Source: an uncultured Allomuricauda sp. (GTDB lineage Bacteria; Bacteroidota; Bacteroidia; Flavobacteriales; Flavobacteriaceae). From it: 64,000 bases of DNA. This document shows, piece after piece, positions 44,018-52,729 of this stretch. The notes below the pieces were generated by a model. It did no database searches, was not told where the DNA came from, and saw only the letters and a program-made list of their open reading frames with translations. Where the stretch lies: the NCBI RefSeq assembly GCF_937884665.1, contig NZ_CAKZYF010000055.1:1-64000 (forward strand), given 5' to 3'. The stretch's first letter is position 1. Every line of letters starts with the position of its first letter. The translations under genes were made by a program, and so were the position numbers.

Positions 44018-45571
44018 TTACAGGTCAAACTTGATTCCTTGTGCTAAAGGGAGTTTCGTGGTATAATTGATGGTATTGGTTTGACGTCTCATATAAACTT
44101 TCCAAGCGTCTGAACCGCTTTCCCTTCCGCCTCCTGTCTCTTTCTCTCCTCCGAAAGCTCCACCAATTTCAGCACCAGAGGTCCCGATGTTCACATTCGC
44201 GATACCGCAATCACTTCCGGCAACGGAAAGAAATGCTTCAGCTTCTCTCAAATTGTTTGTCATTATAGCGGAGGACAGTCCTTGCGCCACTCCATTTTGG
44301 ATGGAGATGGCATTTTCGACTTCGCCAGAATATTTCAAGAGATATAGAATGGGGGCAAACGTTTCCTCTTGAACAATGGCGAAAGAATTTTCAGCTTCTG
44401 CTATGGCCGGTTTTACGTAGCAGCCGCTTTCAAAACCATCCCCGGAGAGCACTCCACCTTCTACCATGACTTTGCCTCCCTGCATCTTGACTTTTTCCAA
44501 GGCGGAGCTGTACTTAGTTACCGCATCTTTATCGATCAGGGGACCCACATGATTGGTCTCGTCCAAAGGATTTCCAATTTTTAACTGCTCATAGGCAGCA
44601 ATAAGAGCTTGCTTTACTTGGTCATATATATTTTCATGTACGATCAACCTCCGTGTTGAGGTACATCGTTGTCCTGCTGTACCAACAGCTCCGAATACAG
44701 CTCCGATAACCGTCATTTTAATGTCGGCATCCGGAGTGACGATTATTGCATTGTTCCCACCAAGTTCTAATAGGGATTTTCCCAAGCGTGCGGCGAGGTT
44801 TAGGGCCACTATTTTGCCCATTCGCGTGGAACCTGTCGCAGATACCAACGGAATACGGGTATCATGGGTCATAAATTCTCCCACTTTATAGTTCCCGTTG
44901 ATGAGGCACGAAATTCCTTCAGGAAGCGTATTCTCCTTTAATACCTGGGCGATTATATTTTGGCTGGCTATTCCACAGAGCGGGGGTTTTTCAGAGGGTT
45001 TCCAAACACAAACATCTCCGCAGACCCAAGCCAATGCCGTATTCCAAGACCAAACCGCAACGGGAAAATTAAACGCTGAAATGACACCTACGATTCCTAG
45101 CGGATGGTACTGTTCATACATACGATGACCCGGTCTTTCCGAGTGCATGGTGAGACCGTGGAGTTGTCTGGAAAGTCCGACCGCAAAATCGCAGATATCA
45201 ATCATTTCCTGTACTTCCCCCAGACCTTCTTGATACGACTTTCCCATTTCGTAGGATACCAGTTTTCCGAGAGGTTCTTTAAGTTCACGAAGTTTTTCCC
45301 CAAACTGTCGGACAATCTCGCCACGTTGGGGTGCCGGCACTTTTCTCCAAAACTCAAATGCATCCATAGCCACCTGCATTACCTGTTCGTATTCTTCTCG
45401 GGTAGTTGTGGTCACTTTTCCGATACTTAGGCCGTCGACCGGGGAAAAAGACTTGATAAAATCCCCTGAACCGAAAGAATCCGAGCCTGTTGAGGTACCT
45501 TGATTTACCTCCTTGATTCCCAATTTTTCCAGGGCTTCACCTAAGCCAAAAGAAAGCGCAACAGTTGTCAT
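44018..45571 (-). CDS. Aldehyde dehydrogenase, ALDH7 type (piperideine-6-carboxylate dehydrogenase-like)
   Basis: This 517-residue NAD(P)-dependent aldehyde dehydrogenase has GIVGVISAFNFPVAVWSWNTA, the catalytic Glu in LLELGGNNAIIV and the catalytic Cys in GTAGQRCTSTRRL. The spacing and the segment KPSEKPPLCGIA place it in the ALDH7 (antiquitin/AmaB) group, which oxidises alpha-aminoadipate semialdehyde in lysine breakdown. A role with 3-hydroxyanthranilate oxidation two genes upstream on the same strand is possible, since aldehyde oxidation also occurs there. Length is normal. Confidence 0.88.
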   Translation of the reverse strand: MTTVALSFGLGEALEKLGIKEVNQGTSTGSDSFGSGDFIKSFSPVDGLSIGKVTTTTREEYEQVMQVAMDAFEFWRKVPAPQRGEIVRQFGEKLRELKEPLGKLVSYEMGKSYQEGLGEVQEMIDICDFAVGLSRQLHGLTMHSERPGHRMYEQYHPLGIVGVISAFNFPVAVWSWNTALAWVCGDVCVWKPSEKPPLCGIASQNIIAQVLKENTLPEGISCLINGNYKVGEFMTHDTRIPLVSATGSTRMGKIVALNLAARLGKSLLELGGNNAIIVTPDADIKMTVIGAVFGAVGTAGQRCTSTRRLIVHENIYDQVKQALIAAYEQLKIGNPLDETNHVGPLIDKDAVTKYSSALEKVKMQGGKVMVEGGVLSGDGFESGCYVKPAIAEAENSFAIVQEETFAPILYLLKYSGEVENAISIQNGVAQGLSSAIMTNNLREAEAFLSVAGSDCGIANVNIGTSGAEIGGAFGGEKETGGGRESGSDAWKVYMRRQTNTINYTTKLPLAQGIKFDL

Positions 45572-45645
45572 ATTTATAACTTTTTGAAGATGTATCGTTA
45601 GATTTTTACAAAGCTACAAAGAAAGGATATTTTCTATAATGGAAA

Positions 45646-46026
45646 TTACTGGTAATAGGAGACTGTTAAAAATACAATGCCCAATAGGGCTGGAGTACCT
45701 TGGACGATAAATATCCTTTTTGAAACCGATAGGCCGCCGTAGATTCCTGCTATAAGGACACAAGCAAGAAAAAAGAGCGCAATATTGAACTGCCAAATTC
45801 GGTTTTCAATAAAAAGTGACCAAATCAAACCTGCGGCCAAAAATCCATTATAGAGCCCTTGGTTCGCGGCCAGCGTCTTGGTAGGTTCAAATAAGTCCTT
45901 TGGGAAACTGCGAAACACTTTTTTCCCCACCGTGGTCCAAACGAACATCTCCAGCCATAGAAAGTAGAGGTGCAATACCGCCACCAAACCGATAAAGATT
46001 TTTGAAAGTAAAAACATAAGATTCAA
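45646..46026 (-). CDS. DUF1304 membrane protein
   Basis: This 126-residue protein has four hydrophobic helices (FLLSKIFIGLVAVLHLYFLWLEMF, GFLAAGLIWSLF, IALFFLACVLIAGIYGG, ALLGIVFLTVSYY). The conserved VLHLYFLWLEMFVWTTVGKKVF and ANQGLYNGFLAAGL identify DUF1304. Function is unknown. It overlaps the 3-hydroxyanthranilate dioxygenase gene by 4 bases (ATGA) and precedes the ALDH gene by 75 bases, so the three may share a transcript. Confidence 0.9.
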   Translation of the reverse strand: MNLMFLLSKIFIGLVAVLHLYFLWLEMFVWTTVGKKVFRSFPKDLFEPTKTLAANQGLYNGFLAAGLIWSLFIENRIWQFNIALFFLACVLIAGIYGGLSVSKRIFIVQGTPALLGIVFLTVSYYQ

Positions 46027-46562
46027 TCATCAGCGATAAAGCGTTCATCAACAGGCATGACCGTGCCACATTTCTCGCATGTTCTAAGCTCTTCTGAGCC
46101 ATAAAAGTGTTTGAAATGCCCCAAAAAGTCCTTTTCAATGTCGTGTAGCGTGAAATACGCTTCGTAAAGCTTGTGGTTACAATTATCGCAGAACCACAGA
46201 AGACCGTCGTCCACGTTCATTTGGCTCCGTTTTCTTTCCACTACTAAACCAATGGAGTCTTTGTGCCGCACAGGTGAATGCGGTATTTTGGCAGGATGAA
46301 GATACATGTCACCTGGCCCCAGTTTCATGGTTTTCTTCTGTCCTTCCTCCTGAATATGAACTTCTATATTGCCCTCTAGTTGATAAAAAAGTTCTTCTGT
46401 TTCGTTATAATGGTAATCTTTTCTTGCATTGGGTCCCGCCACTATCATTACAATGTAGTCTCCCGCTTCTTTATACAGATTTTTGTTTCCTACTGGGGGC
46501 TTGAGTATTTCCCTATTCGCTTCAACCCACTTGGTAAGATTAAAAGGTTCCCGAATTGCCAT
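46023..46562 (-). CDS. nbaC: 3-hydroxyanthranilate 3,4-dioxygenase
   Basis: This cupin enzyme opens the ring of 3-hydroxyanthranilate in the kynurenine pathway, giving a precursor of quinolinate or of the catabolic route. Metal residues are in DYHYNETEELFYQLEG and HPAKIPHSP. The C-terminal rubredoxin-like iron site is shown by CDNC and CEKC pairs, as in bacterial enzymes. Length is 179 residues from the ATG at 46562 (MAIREPFNLTKWVE); the track start at 46646 adds a non-homologous 28-residue extension. Other kynurenine genes are not in the window. A DUF1304 gene overlaps it downstream. Confidence 0.92.
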   Translation of the reverse strand: MAIREPFNLTKWVEANREILKPPVGNKNLYKEAGDYIVMIVAGPNARKDYHYNETEELFYQLEGNIEVHIQEEGQKKTMKLGPGDMYLHPAKIPHSPVRHKDSIGLVVERKRSQMNVDDGLLWFCDNCNHKLYEAYFTLHDIEKDFLGHFKHFYGSEELRTCEKCGTVMPVDERFIADD

Positions 46563-46650
46563 AGTCCAAATTTTTAGGAAAGTTATAAAAAAGACCTTTA
46601 GCAAACAGGTACTCTTTTGAAACACTTTACAAAGTGCATGGACCAAGCTG

Positions 46651-47163
46651 TTATTCTACCAAAAGGAAGATCTGTGTAAAATAAGGTCTCCCTTCCTTAT
46701 CCAAAACCACACTAAGGGCGGAATGGGTGTAGTTTTCCTCTAAAGTTGTTTTGTGTGATTCGCTCTGCATCCATCCATCCAATGCCTGTTGTGCGGAACT
46801 ATAGTGCCTTGCAATGTTTTCACCTATTTTACTGGCATCGGTCCTTGCAACGATAGCGGCCGCTCGGGAGTCAAAATGGTCATGACTGAGCTTGTTCTGG
46901 GCAATCATGTAGGTGTTGTGGTCTTCGGCAAAGGGATACGTTTCCGAACTGGGGAGAAGTACGTTGGTGCCAATGGACGCTCTATGCGCATTGATAAGTT
47001 CAAGTAGCTCATGCTCCATTTCCTTTGCGGATATCTGTACCTTACCATTTGCGTTGAGGTTCTCATTGATGATTTCCTGTTCTGGAGTGGCATCGGCTTT
47101 GCTACAAGTAATGAGTACAATAGCCAAAGATGCCGTAAAATAGGCAGCGCTCCACTTTTTCAT
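46651..47163 (-). CDS. CAP-domain (SCP/PR-1) lipoprotein
   Basis: This 170-residue protein has a lipoprotein signal (MKKWSAAYFTASLAIVLITC, lipobox at LITC). The CAP domain follows, with AEDHNTYMIAQNKLSHDHF, IGENIARHY and WMQSESHKTTLEENYTHSALS, holding the conserved His/Glu residues of the cavity. It is predicted to be on the outer membrane or periplasmic face. CAP proteins in bacteria have varied, mostly undefined roles. It lies 88 bases upstream-side of the dioxygenase gene on the same strand. Confidence 0.85.
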   Translation of the reverse strand: MKKWSAAYFTASLAIVLITCSKADATPEQEIINENLNANGKVQISAKEMEHELLELINAHRASIGTNVLLPSSETYPFAEDHNTYMIAQNKLSHDHFDSRAAAIVARTDASKIGENIARHYSSAQQALDGWMQSESHKTTLEENYTHSALSVVLDKEGRPYFTQIFLLVE

Positions 47164-47353
47164 TTTCGGGGGTGTTCGTTAGTTTTCTCTTGTGCTCCTG
47201 CGCTAATCTAAAAGTGGAGCGTTCCCATCCCATAAAAAATCCATAACGGGCCTATTATATCCGATAATTTACAGCTAAGGAGAAGATTTTATACGATTAT
47301 TTGTTCCGTTGATGTAGCGTTAATCGATAAAATGCGCACGTAATGGAGAAAAA

Positions 47354-47863
47354 CTAAATTTCGAGCTCTTTGGAGGCTTCCTTTTCTTCGAGCACTAAAC
47401 TAAAAACCAAGGCCCCATTTTCTTTGACAGGTTCATAAAAAATGGAGGATTTTTTGGTTTCTTCATCCACAAAATTGAAGGAAGACGTCAACCGTTCAAA
47501 GAAAATGAGCAAAGCGCCCAGAATAATGGCAGTTTTCAATGCACCAAAAATACCTCCCGCAATCTTGTTCAGCAGCCCCAACATGGCAAAATCAGCGATT
47601 TTTGTCAAAAACCTCCCAGCAAAATGGATAGCCACAACGATTAGAAAAAAAGTGATCAAAAAGGCCGCGACCTTTACATAGGTTTCGGACCAATTTACCT
47701 TTTCGTTCAGATAGTCCCCGGCCAAATAAGAAAAGTGAATAGCCCCATAGATTCCAGCAATTAGTGCTATCAACGAAGCGATTTCTACAAAAAGTCCGTT
47801 TTTCAGACCTTTGTACAGACCCCATACCAAAAGAATACCAATAACTATATCCAAGAAGCTCAT
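47354..47863 (-). CDS. CvpA-family membrane protein
   Basis: This 169-residue membrane protein has four hydrophobic segments, beginning FLDIVIGILLVWGLYKGLKNGLFVEIASLIALIAGIYGAI, and an amphipathic region ILGALLIFFERLT. It matches the CvpA family (colicin V production-linked). A role in envelope homeostasis is known for relatives, not shown here. The gene is divergent from the 118-residue gene with a 60-base spacer. Confidence 0.85.
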   Translation of the reverse strand: MSFLDIVIGILLVWGLYKGLKNGLFVEIASLIALIAGIYGAIHFSYLAGDYLNEKVNWSETYVKVAAFLITFFLIVVAIHFAGRFLTKIADFAMLGLLNKIAGGIFGALKTAIILGALLIFFERLTSSFNFVDEETKKSSIFYEPVKENGALVFSLVLEEKEASKELEI

Positions 47864-47923
47864 CCGAGGGTTTTCGACAAATATAGAACTTTGGTTTGTA
47901 CCTTTACCGGACCAATTTGCAGT

Positions 47924-48280
47924 ATGGCCAGGGACGAAAAATTAAAAGAACGCTGGGATATTTTAGTCGAAAAATTATCCGCCAAGTTTTCGGATGGAGA
48001 CCCATTGGATTTGGATGGAATCATTTATTTGGTGGGAATACAGGAGCTTGGTAGTTTTCATCGGAGTTTTAAAAAAGATGAAAAAGTAAATCTGATGCAC
48101 ATTGGAATTTGTAGACTTTTGGAGCCCTACGGCTATTACGATTTTGATTTTTTTGATGAGGATGGATGGCCCCATTACAAAATTAAGGCTGAACTTCCCC
48201 CTTTAAAAGCCGGTGAGCAAGCTATTTTGATGAAGGAAGCTTTGGTGAATTACTTTCTTGAAAAAAGGTATATCGACTGA
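47924..48280 (+). CDS. Conserved hypothetical cytoplasmic protein
   Basis: This 118-residue acidic protein starts at the ATG at 47924 (MARDEKLKERWDILVEKL); the track start at 47891 adds a poor extension. Visible features are LDGIIYLVGIQELGSFHRSFKKDEKVNLMHIGICRLLEPYG and a stretch of acidic/aromatic residues (YYDFDFFDEDGWPHYK). It ends overlapping the start of the ABM gene (TGATGG), so the two are coupled. No function assigned. Confidence 0.75.
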   Translation: MARDEKLKERWDILVEKLSAKFSDGDPLDLDGIIYLVGIQELGSFHRSFKKDEKVNLMHIGICRLLEPYGYYDFDFFDEDGWPHYKIKAELPPLKAGEQAILMKEALVNYFLEKRYID

Positions 48281-48594
48281 TGGAACTGAAACAACCTTAT
48301 TACGCTGTAATTTTTACCAATACCCGAACCGAAGGGGATGATGGATACGCCGAGATGGCCGAAGAAATGGAAAGATTGGCCAGGGAGCAACCTGGATTTC
48401 TGGGTTTTGAAAGTGCGCGATCTTCTTTGGGGATTTCCGTGAGCTACTGGAAAAACTTGGAATCCATTTCCCGATGGAGATCGAACATCGATCACAAGGT
48501 TGCTCAAGGAAAAGGGAAAACAACATGGTATTCTTGGTATAAAGTCAGGGTATGTACCGTTGATAGAGAATACGAGTTCACACGTCAGAGTTAA
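48280..48594 (+). CDS. ABM-domain monooxygenase-like protein
   Basis: This 104-residue protein of the antibiotic biosynthesis monooxygenase fold has the core YYAVIFTNTR, QPGFLGFESAR and ISVSYWKNLESISRWRSNIDH. Members range from quinol monooxygenases to heme-degrading enzymes. The actual substrate is unknown. It is translationally coupled to the 118-residue hypothetical gene. It resembles the YqjZ-type small proteins and lies ahead of glpD, separated by a likely operator. Confidence 0.8.
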   Translation: MELKQPYYAVIFTNTRTEGDDGYAEMAEEMERLAREQPGFLGFESARSSLGISVSYWKNLESISRWRSNIDHKVAQGKGKTTWYSWYKVRVCTVDREYEFTRQS

Positions 48595-48617
48595 TGTTAT
48601 CTTAGATCAGCAAGTAG

Positions 48618-48631
48618 TGTAAACGTTTACA
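48618..48631. promoter_or_regulatory. Perfect 14-base palindrome TGTAAACGTTTACA, likely LacI-type operator
   Basis: The palindrome has a central CG and the WTGNAANCGN pattern of LacI/GalR and cre operators. It lies 34 bases before the glpD start and 7 bases upstream of a TATTTTTG box, where a bound repressor would block RNA polymerase. No LacI-type gene is in the window. Confidence 0.6.
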
Positions 48632-48638
48632 TTTTATG

Positions 48639-48646
48639 TATTTTTG
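48639..48646 (+). promoter_or_regulatory. Candidate glpD promoter -7 box TATTTTTG
   Basis: It matches TAnnTTTG and lies 19 bases before the glpD ATG, next to the palindrome. The -33 region would overlap the palindrome or lie just left of it. Confidence 0.5.
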
Positions 48647-48665
48647 AAGTTCCATTTAATTAGTT

Positions 48666-50333
48666 ATGAAAGAGAGTATCAGATTTTCCAATTTGGAAAG
48701 GGGCCAAAAGATTCAGGATTTACAGAATGAAATCTTTGATTTGGTGGTCATTGGTGGAGGGATTACAGGGGGAGGAATTGCCCTGGACGCGGCATCTCGC
48801 GGGATGAAAGTAGCTTTGTTGGAAAAAGGGGATTTTGCTTCGGGCACCAGTAGCAAGTCCACTAAACTGATACATGGGGGACTGCGCTATTTAAAACAAT
48901 TTGATTTTTGGTTGGTAAAGGAAGTGGGGTCTGAGCGTGCCATTGTGCACAAATTGGCACCACATCTGGTGCTACCGGAAAAAATGTTACTTCCCTTAAT
49001 AGAGGGGGGTTCATACGGAAAATGGCTAACCTCCATCGGACTTAAGGTCTATGATATTTTGGCCCAGGTGACGGGAGATGACAAGCGGCAAATGCTGGAA
49101 AAAAAAGAGGCCATGAAATTGGAACCCCTTTTGCCAAAAAAAATTCTGAACGGCGCCGGTTATTATGCCGAGTACCGTACAGATGATGCCCGTTTGACGA
49201 TAGAGAACATCAAGACCAGTCTTCAACATGGGGCCAAAGCCTTGAACTATGCCAAGGTAGTTGACTTCTTGTACAACGATAACATCATTTCAGGAGTTAA
49301 GGTGAAAGACGAATTGGGCAAGGAGGAATTTGAAATAAAATCGAAGTACGTCATAAGCGCTGCGGGACCCTGGGTGGATGAACTGCGGAGCACCAACAAC
49401 TCCAAAAAAGGAAAGCGTCTCCACCTGACCAAAGGAGTCCATTTAGTATTCCCAAAAGATAAATTGCCCGTAAAACAGTCCGTCTATTTTGATATTCCTG
49501 ATGGACGCATGATGTTTGCCATTCCTCGGGGCAAGGTCACCTATGTGGGCACTACAGATACCAACTTCAATTTGGACAAAGATGAGGTCCGCACGGATGT
49601 AGCCGATGCAATCTACCTCATATCCGCTGTGAACAATATGTTCCCGGACATCAACTTGGAAATGGAGGATATTGTTTCGTCTTGGGCCGGGTTGAGACCC
49701 TTGATTCACGAAGAAGGAAAATCTGCTTCGGAATTATCCAGAAAAGATGAAATTTTTACTTCGGATACGGGTCTTGTCAGTATTGCCGGGGGAAAACTAA
49801 CAGGATATCGTAAAATGGCAGAACGTGTTGTAAATCGCATCGCCAAAAAAATGGAAGAAGAGTATGAAGTTACTTTTGAACCTTGTTCCACCGATAAAAT
49901 TCCACTTTGTGGCAACGACTTTAAAAAATACAAGCACGTTCAAAAATATATTGATGAGGTTTACGGTCGCATCAAGAAGGATGGTTTCTCTAAATACGAT
50001 GCATGGTATCTGGTCACCACTTATGGCAAACAGGCAGAAACGATTTTGGAAAATTATGCTTCTTTGGCAAACAAAGATGCATACACCAAAATGATTTGTG
50101 CGGAAGCCCAGTTTTCTATCGCTTTTGAAATGACTTCGAACCCTTTGGATTTCTTTATTAGGCGCACCGGTAGACTTTATTTTGATATTGATAGTGTCCG
50201 CGATTACTTAGAACCCGTTACAGAAGAATTCAAAAAGGCATACTGTTATGATGATGCCCAGATACTGGAATTCAATGAAATGATTCAAGAAGAATTGGAA
50301 TCCCATTCCAATTTTTCCCTGGAACGTATCTAA
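48666..50333 (+). CDS. glpD: Glycerol-3-phosphate dehydrogenase (FAD-dependent)
   Basis: This 555-residue flavoenzyme oxidises glycerol 3-phosphate to dihydroxyacetone phosphate at the membrane face and passes electrons to quinone. The FAD motif VVIGGGITGGGIALDAASRG is followed by SGTSSKSTKLIHGGLRYLKQ, the TGYRKMAERVV region and a helical C-terminus. Length is typical. The palindrome TGTAAACGTTTACA and a TAnnTTTG box upstream suggest LacI-type control. Its last 4 bases overlap the convergent hydrolase gene. Confidence 0.95.
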   Translation: MKESIRFSNLERGQKIQDLQNEIFDLVVIGGGITGGGIALDAASRGMKVALLEKGDFASGTSSKSTKLIHGGLRYLKQFDFWLVKEVGSERAIVHKLAPHLVLPEKMLLPLIEGGSYGKWLTSIGLKVYDILAQVTGDDKRQMLEKKEAMKLEPLLPKKILNGAGYYAEYRTDDARLTIENIKTSLQHGAKALNYAKVVDFLYNDNIISGVKVKDELGKEEFEIKSKYVISAAGPWVDELRSTNNSKKGKRLHLTKGVHLVFPKDKLPVKQSVYFDIPDGRMMFAIPRGKVTYVGTTDTNFNLDKDEVRTDVADAIYLISAVNNMFPDINLEMEDIVSSWAGLRPLIHEEGKSASELSRKDEIFTSDTGLVSIAGGKLTGYRKMAERVVNRIAKKMEEEYEVTFEPCSTDKIPLCGNDFKKYKHVQKYIDEVYGRIKKDGFSKYDAWYLVTTYGKQAETILENYASLANKDAYTKMICAEAQFSIAFEMTSNPLDFFIRRTGRLYFDIDSVRDYLEPVTEEFKKAYCYDDAQILEFNEMIQEELESHSNFSLERI

Positions 50334-51658
50334 GAACGCATACCGGTCATCTCTTGGGCCCACTGGATTATTAAATTGACAGTCCCTGGATCCCACTTCC
50401 CAGGTTTGCCCTCAAAAGAGTCCTTGGCATTTTCATGAATGGTATTCCAATGGTCGAGCTTTGGATATTCATAAAGTAAATGGTCCTTGTGTCCATTCCG
50501 CTCCAATACTTCGATAATCATTTTATTGTCGAAGGAAGACATGATCCAATCGTTGGTCCCACGGAGAATACGAACGGGAACTTTTACCTTTTCCCATGCC
50601 CCTGCCAAATCAAAATCTTGGAGTTGTTGGTAATACGCCATGGGGCGGCCGTACATATGTTCTGGGTCATGGTAATTGTATTCGGCCAGTGCAGGATAGG
50701 TCTCGACCACTTCTTGATACGTCTTTTTCTCGATGAGCATTCCATGATACAAAGGAATGTAGTATCGGTTCATTTTTTTAACGATTTGGGATTCGTTGTT
50801 TCCCTTGAAAGATAAGATGCGTCGTTCAATTTCCAGCATGTGCTCATACCAAGTCTTAAAGAAAGTACCATCTGAAATTACTCCGGCCAAACCAAACTCG
50901 TTGGCCAAGAGCGGGGCCAGAGCACTTCCCATACTGGACCCGTACACAATAATGTTGGAAGTGTCAACATAGGGTTTCGCTTTTAGAAACCTGATAGCGC
51001 TGCGATATCCTTCCAGGTCCATTAAAAAACTGGATTGGCTACAATCCCCTTCACTATCTCCAACGCCGGGTTTTTCAATTCGCAGCACGATCATATTTGA
51101 CTTTTCCACGAGTTCTTTAATGGTTTTGCCCCAGTTGGTACCTCTTCGTCCTGAGTACGTTTCTATACTGGAACAGCTGAGACCACCTATCAAAACTACC
51201 GCTGGAAGTTTTCCGGATTTTTGTGGTTTGGTAATAATTATCCTTTGGGTAATGCCGAAAGTGCTGCTCACTTCTTCATAATAGGTGTCCAGTCCTTCGT
51301 GCTGCTCTTTCGCCAAGGGATCGAACAGTACATTTTCTTCCCTTGTTTTGGAGCCTCGCAGCACCTTTATTTTTGTTGTTTCCGACGCGCGCAATCCGTA
51401 GGTGATATCACTCCAAACATTTACGTCTTTGACCAACTCACCATTGACTTCAATAATAATGTCGCCAGATAAAAATCCTGCTTGGTCCAAAGGACTTCCA
51501 GGATCAATACTGCTAATTTCTGCTCCTGGAGTATCAGGTTTTGGGATATGTATATCAGCCTGCCACGAACTTCTTCGCCCTAATAGTTGCGCTTGTGTTG
51601 AAACCGAAATAGTACCAAGAATGGCAAGGAATGCCAAAGAGATTGTTTTTTGTGCCAT
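50330..51658 (-). CDS. Exported alpha/beta hydrolase with N-terminal PDZ domain
   Basis: This 442-residue protein has a signal peptide (TISLAFLAILGTISVSTQAQ). A PDZ domain follows at about 35-110 (GAEISSIDPGSPLDQAGFLSGDIIIEVNG), then an alpha/beta hydrolase fold with nucleophile elbow VYGSSMGSALAP, RGTNDWIMSSFD and a late His in LDHWNTIHENA. PDZ fusion on such a hydrolase is uncommon. It may bind peptide ends or carboxylates at the envelope. The enzymatic target is not known. Confidence 0.8.
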   Translation of the reverse strand: MAQKTISLAFLAILGTISVSTQAQLLGRRSSWQADIHIPKPDTPGAEISSIDPGSPLDQAGFLSGDIIIEVNGELVKDVNVWSDITYGLRASETTKIKVLRGSKTREENVLFDPLAKEQHEGLDTYYEEVSSTFGITQRIIITKPQKSGKLPAVVLIGGLSCSSIETYSGRRGTNWGKTIKELVEKSNMIVLRIEKPGVGDSEGDCSQSSFLMDLEGYRSAIRFLKAKPYVDTSNIIVYGSSMGSALAPLLANEFGLAGVISDGTFFKTWYEHMLEIERRILSFKGNNESQIVKKMNRYYIPLYHGMLIEKKTYQEVVETYPALAEYNYHDPEHMYGRPMAYYQQLQDFDLAGAWEKVKVPVRILRGTNDWIMSSFDNKMIIEVLERNGHKDHLLYEYPKLDHWNTIHENAKDSFEGKPGKWDPGTVNLIIQWAQEMTGMRS

Positions 51659-51779
51659 CTATTCGCTTTTAAAGAAGATTTAAAATTAGATTGGCTATTT
51701 TTAGACGAGGAGGATTTTATGTCTGTACTGCTATTTTTTATGTGAAAAGTACATGTATTATGATTTGAATTTTTGACAA

Positions 51780-52532
51780 ATGGGAAAGGTCAATGACTTC
51801 TATCTTTTTAACTCTAGAATTGCGACGCACGTTATTTTTTGGACAGCCTATTATGTGCTTTTTGGTCTCATTTGGGTAGGAGAAGAAGGGTATTTGGCTT
51901 CTTTTTATTTGGAGTTCGTTCTATTGCCCATACGTATTCTGGCGGTGTATTTAACGATTTATTTTTTGCTTCCGAAGTACTTGCTGGGAAAAAGGTATAT
52001 GCCATTTTTATTGGGTTATGCGATTGTACTGCTTTCCGGAGGAATTTTACAACGTGTGTTCATCCATTTATTTTACGAAAACCTGCTGTTGAATGATTCC
52101 GGCAACGGTCTTTTTAATAGTATGAAGTTGGTTAGGGCCATCGTACTGATAAATACGACCGCAATTTTGGTTCTCGCCCTCAAAATTTTTCAACTATGGG
52201 TAAAAGAATCTGAAAAAAACCAAAACTTGGAAAGTGAAATCTTGGAAGTACGATCCAGTAGAAGGACACATCGCATAGCTACCCAAGACATTTTATTTGT
52301 GGAAGGTTTGGGAAATTATGTTACCTATCATATGCTGGATGGGTCCAAAATAACAAGTTATGGAACGGTCAAGGCAGCGTTGGCACAACTGCCCGCTAAT
52401 TTTAGCCGAGTACATAAATCCTACATCGTCAACAAAAAGCACATCAAGTCTTATGACACCATGACCATTGATGTGAACAACAACGCCATACCCCGTGGAA
52501 AAAGTGTCTCCGACGAGGTCTTGAATCTTTAA
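51780..52532 (+). CDS. Membrane-embedded LytTR-domain regulator
   Basis: This 250-residue protein has four hydrophobic helices in the first 150 residues (HVIFWTAYYVLFGLIW, IRILAVYLTIYFLLP, PFLLGYAIVLLSGGIL, VRAIVLINTTAILVLALKIF). A short coiled coil (ESEKNQNLESEILEVRSSR) leads to a C-terminal LytTR DNA-binding domain (DILFVEGLGNYVTYHMLDG to VHKSYIVNKKHIKSYD). The membrane part looks like the N-terminus of LytS-like histidine kinases, but no kinase or receiver domain is present. It is thus a likely one-component membrane regulator. Targets are unknown. Confidence 0.85.
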   Translation: MGKVNDFYLFNSRIATHVIFWTAYYVLFGLIWVGEEGYLASFYLEFVLLPIRILAVYLTIYFLLPKYLLGKRYMPFLLGYAIVLLSGGILQRVFIHLFYENLLLNDSGNGLFNSMKLVRAIVLINTTAILVLALKIFQLWVKESEKNQNLESEILEVRSSRRTHRIATQDILFVEGLGNYVTYHMLDGSKITSYGTVKAALAQLPANFSRVHKSYIVNKKHIKSYDTMTIDVNNNAIPRGKSVSDEVLNL

Positions 52533-52729
52533 GTCGGTCTAGATTTTTACCATAGACTATCCTTGACCGCCATTTACAAATAATACCAGAGCAAATCTTT
52601 TTTGCATTATACGGGTTAAAAGCTAAACCTCAAGATTTCATCAATACAATTGAGAATATCTGATAATCAAAAAGTTATGATTTTGGCACAATGCTTGGTT
52701 TGTATGATTTAAATCAAAAGACTGGTATT

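Noticed and set aside
46563-46646. 28-codon N-terminal extension of the dioxygenase
   Set aside because: The extra residues are unlike the family, whose proteins begin near MAIREPFNL.
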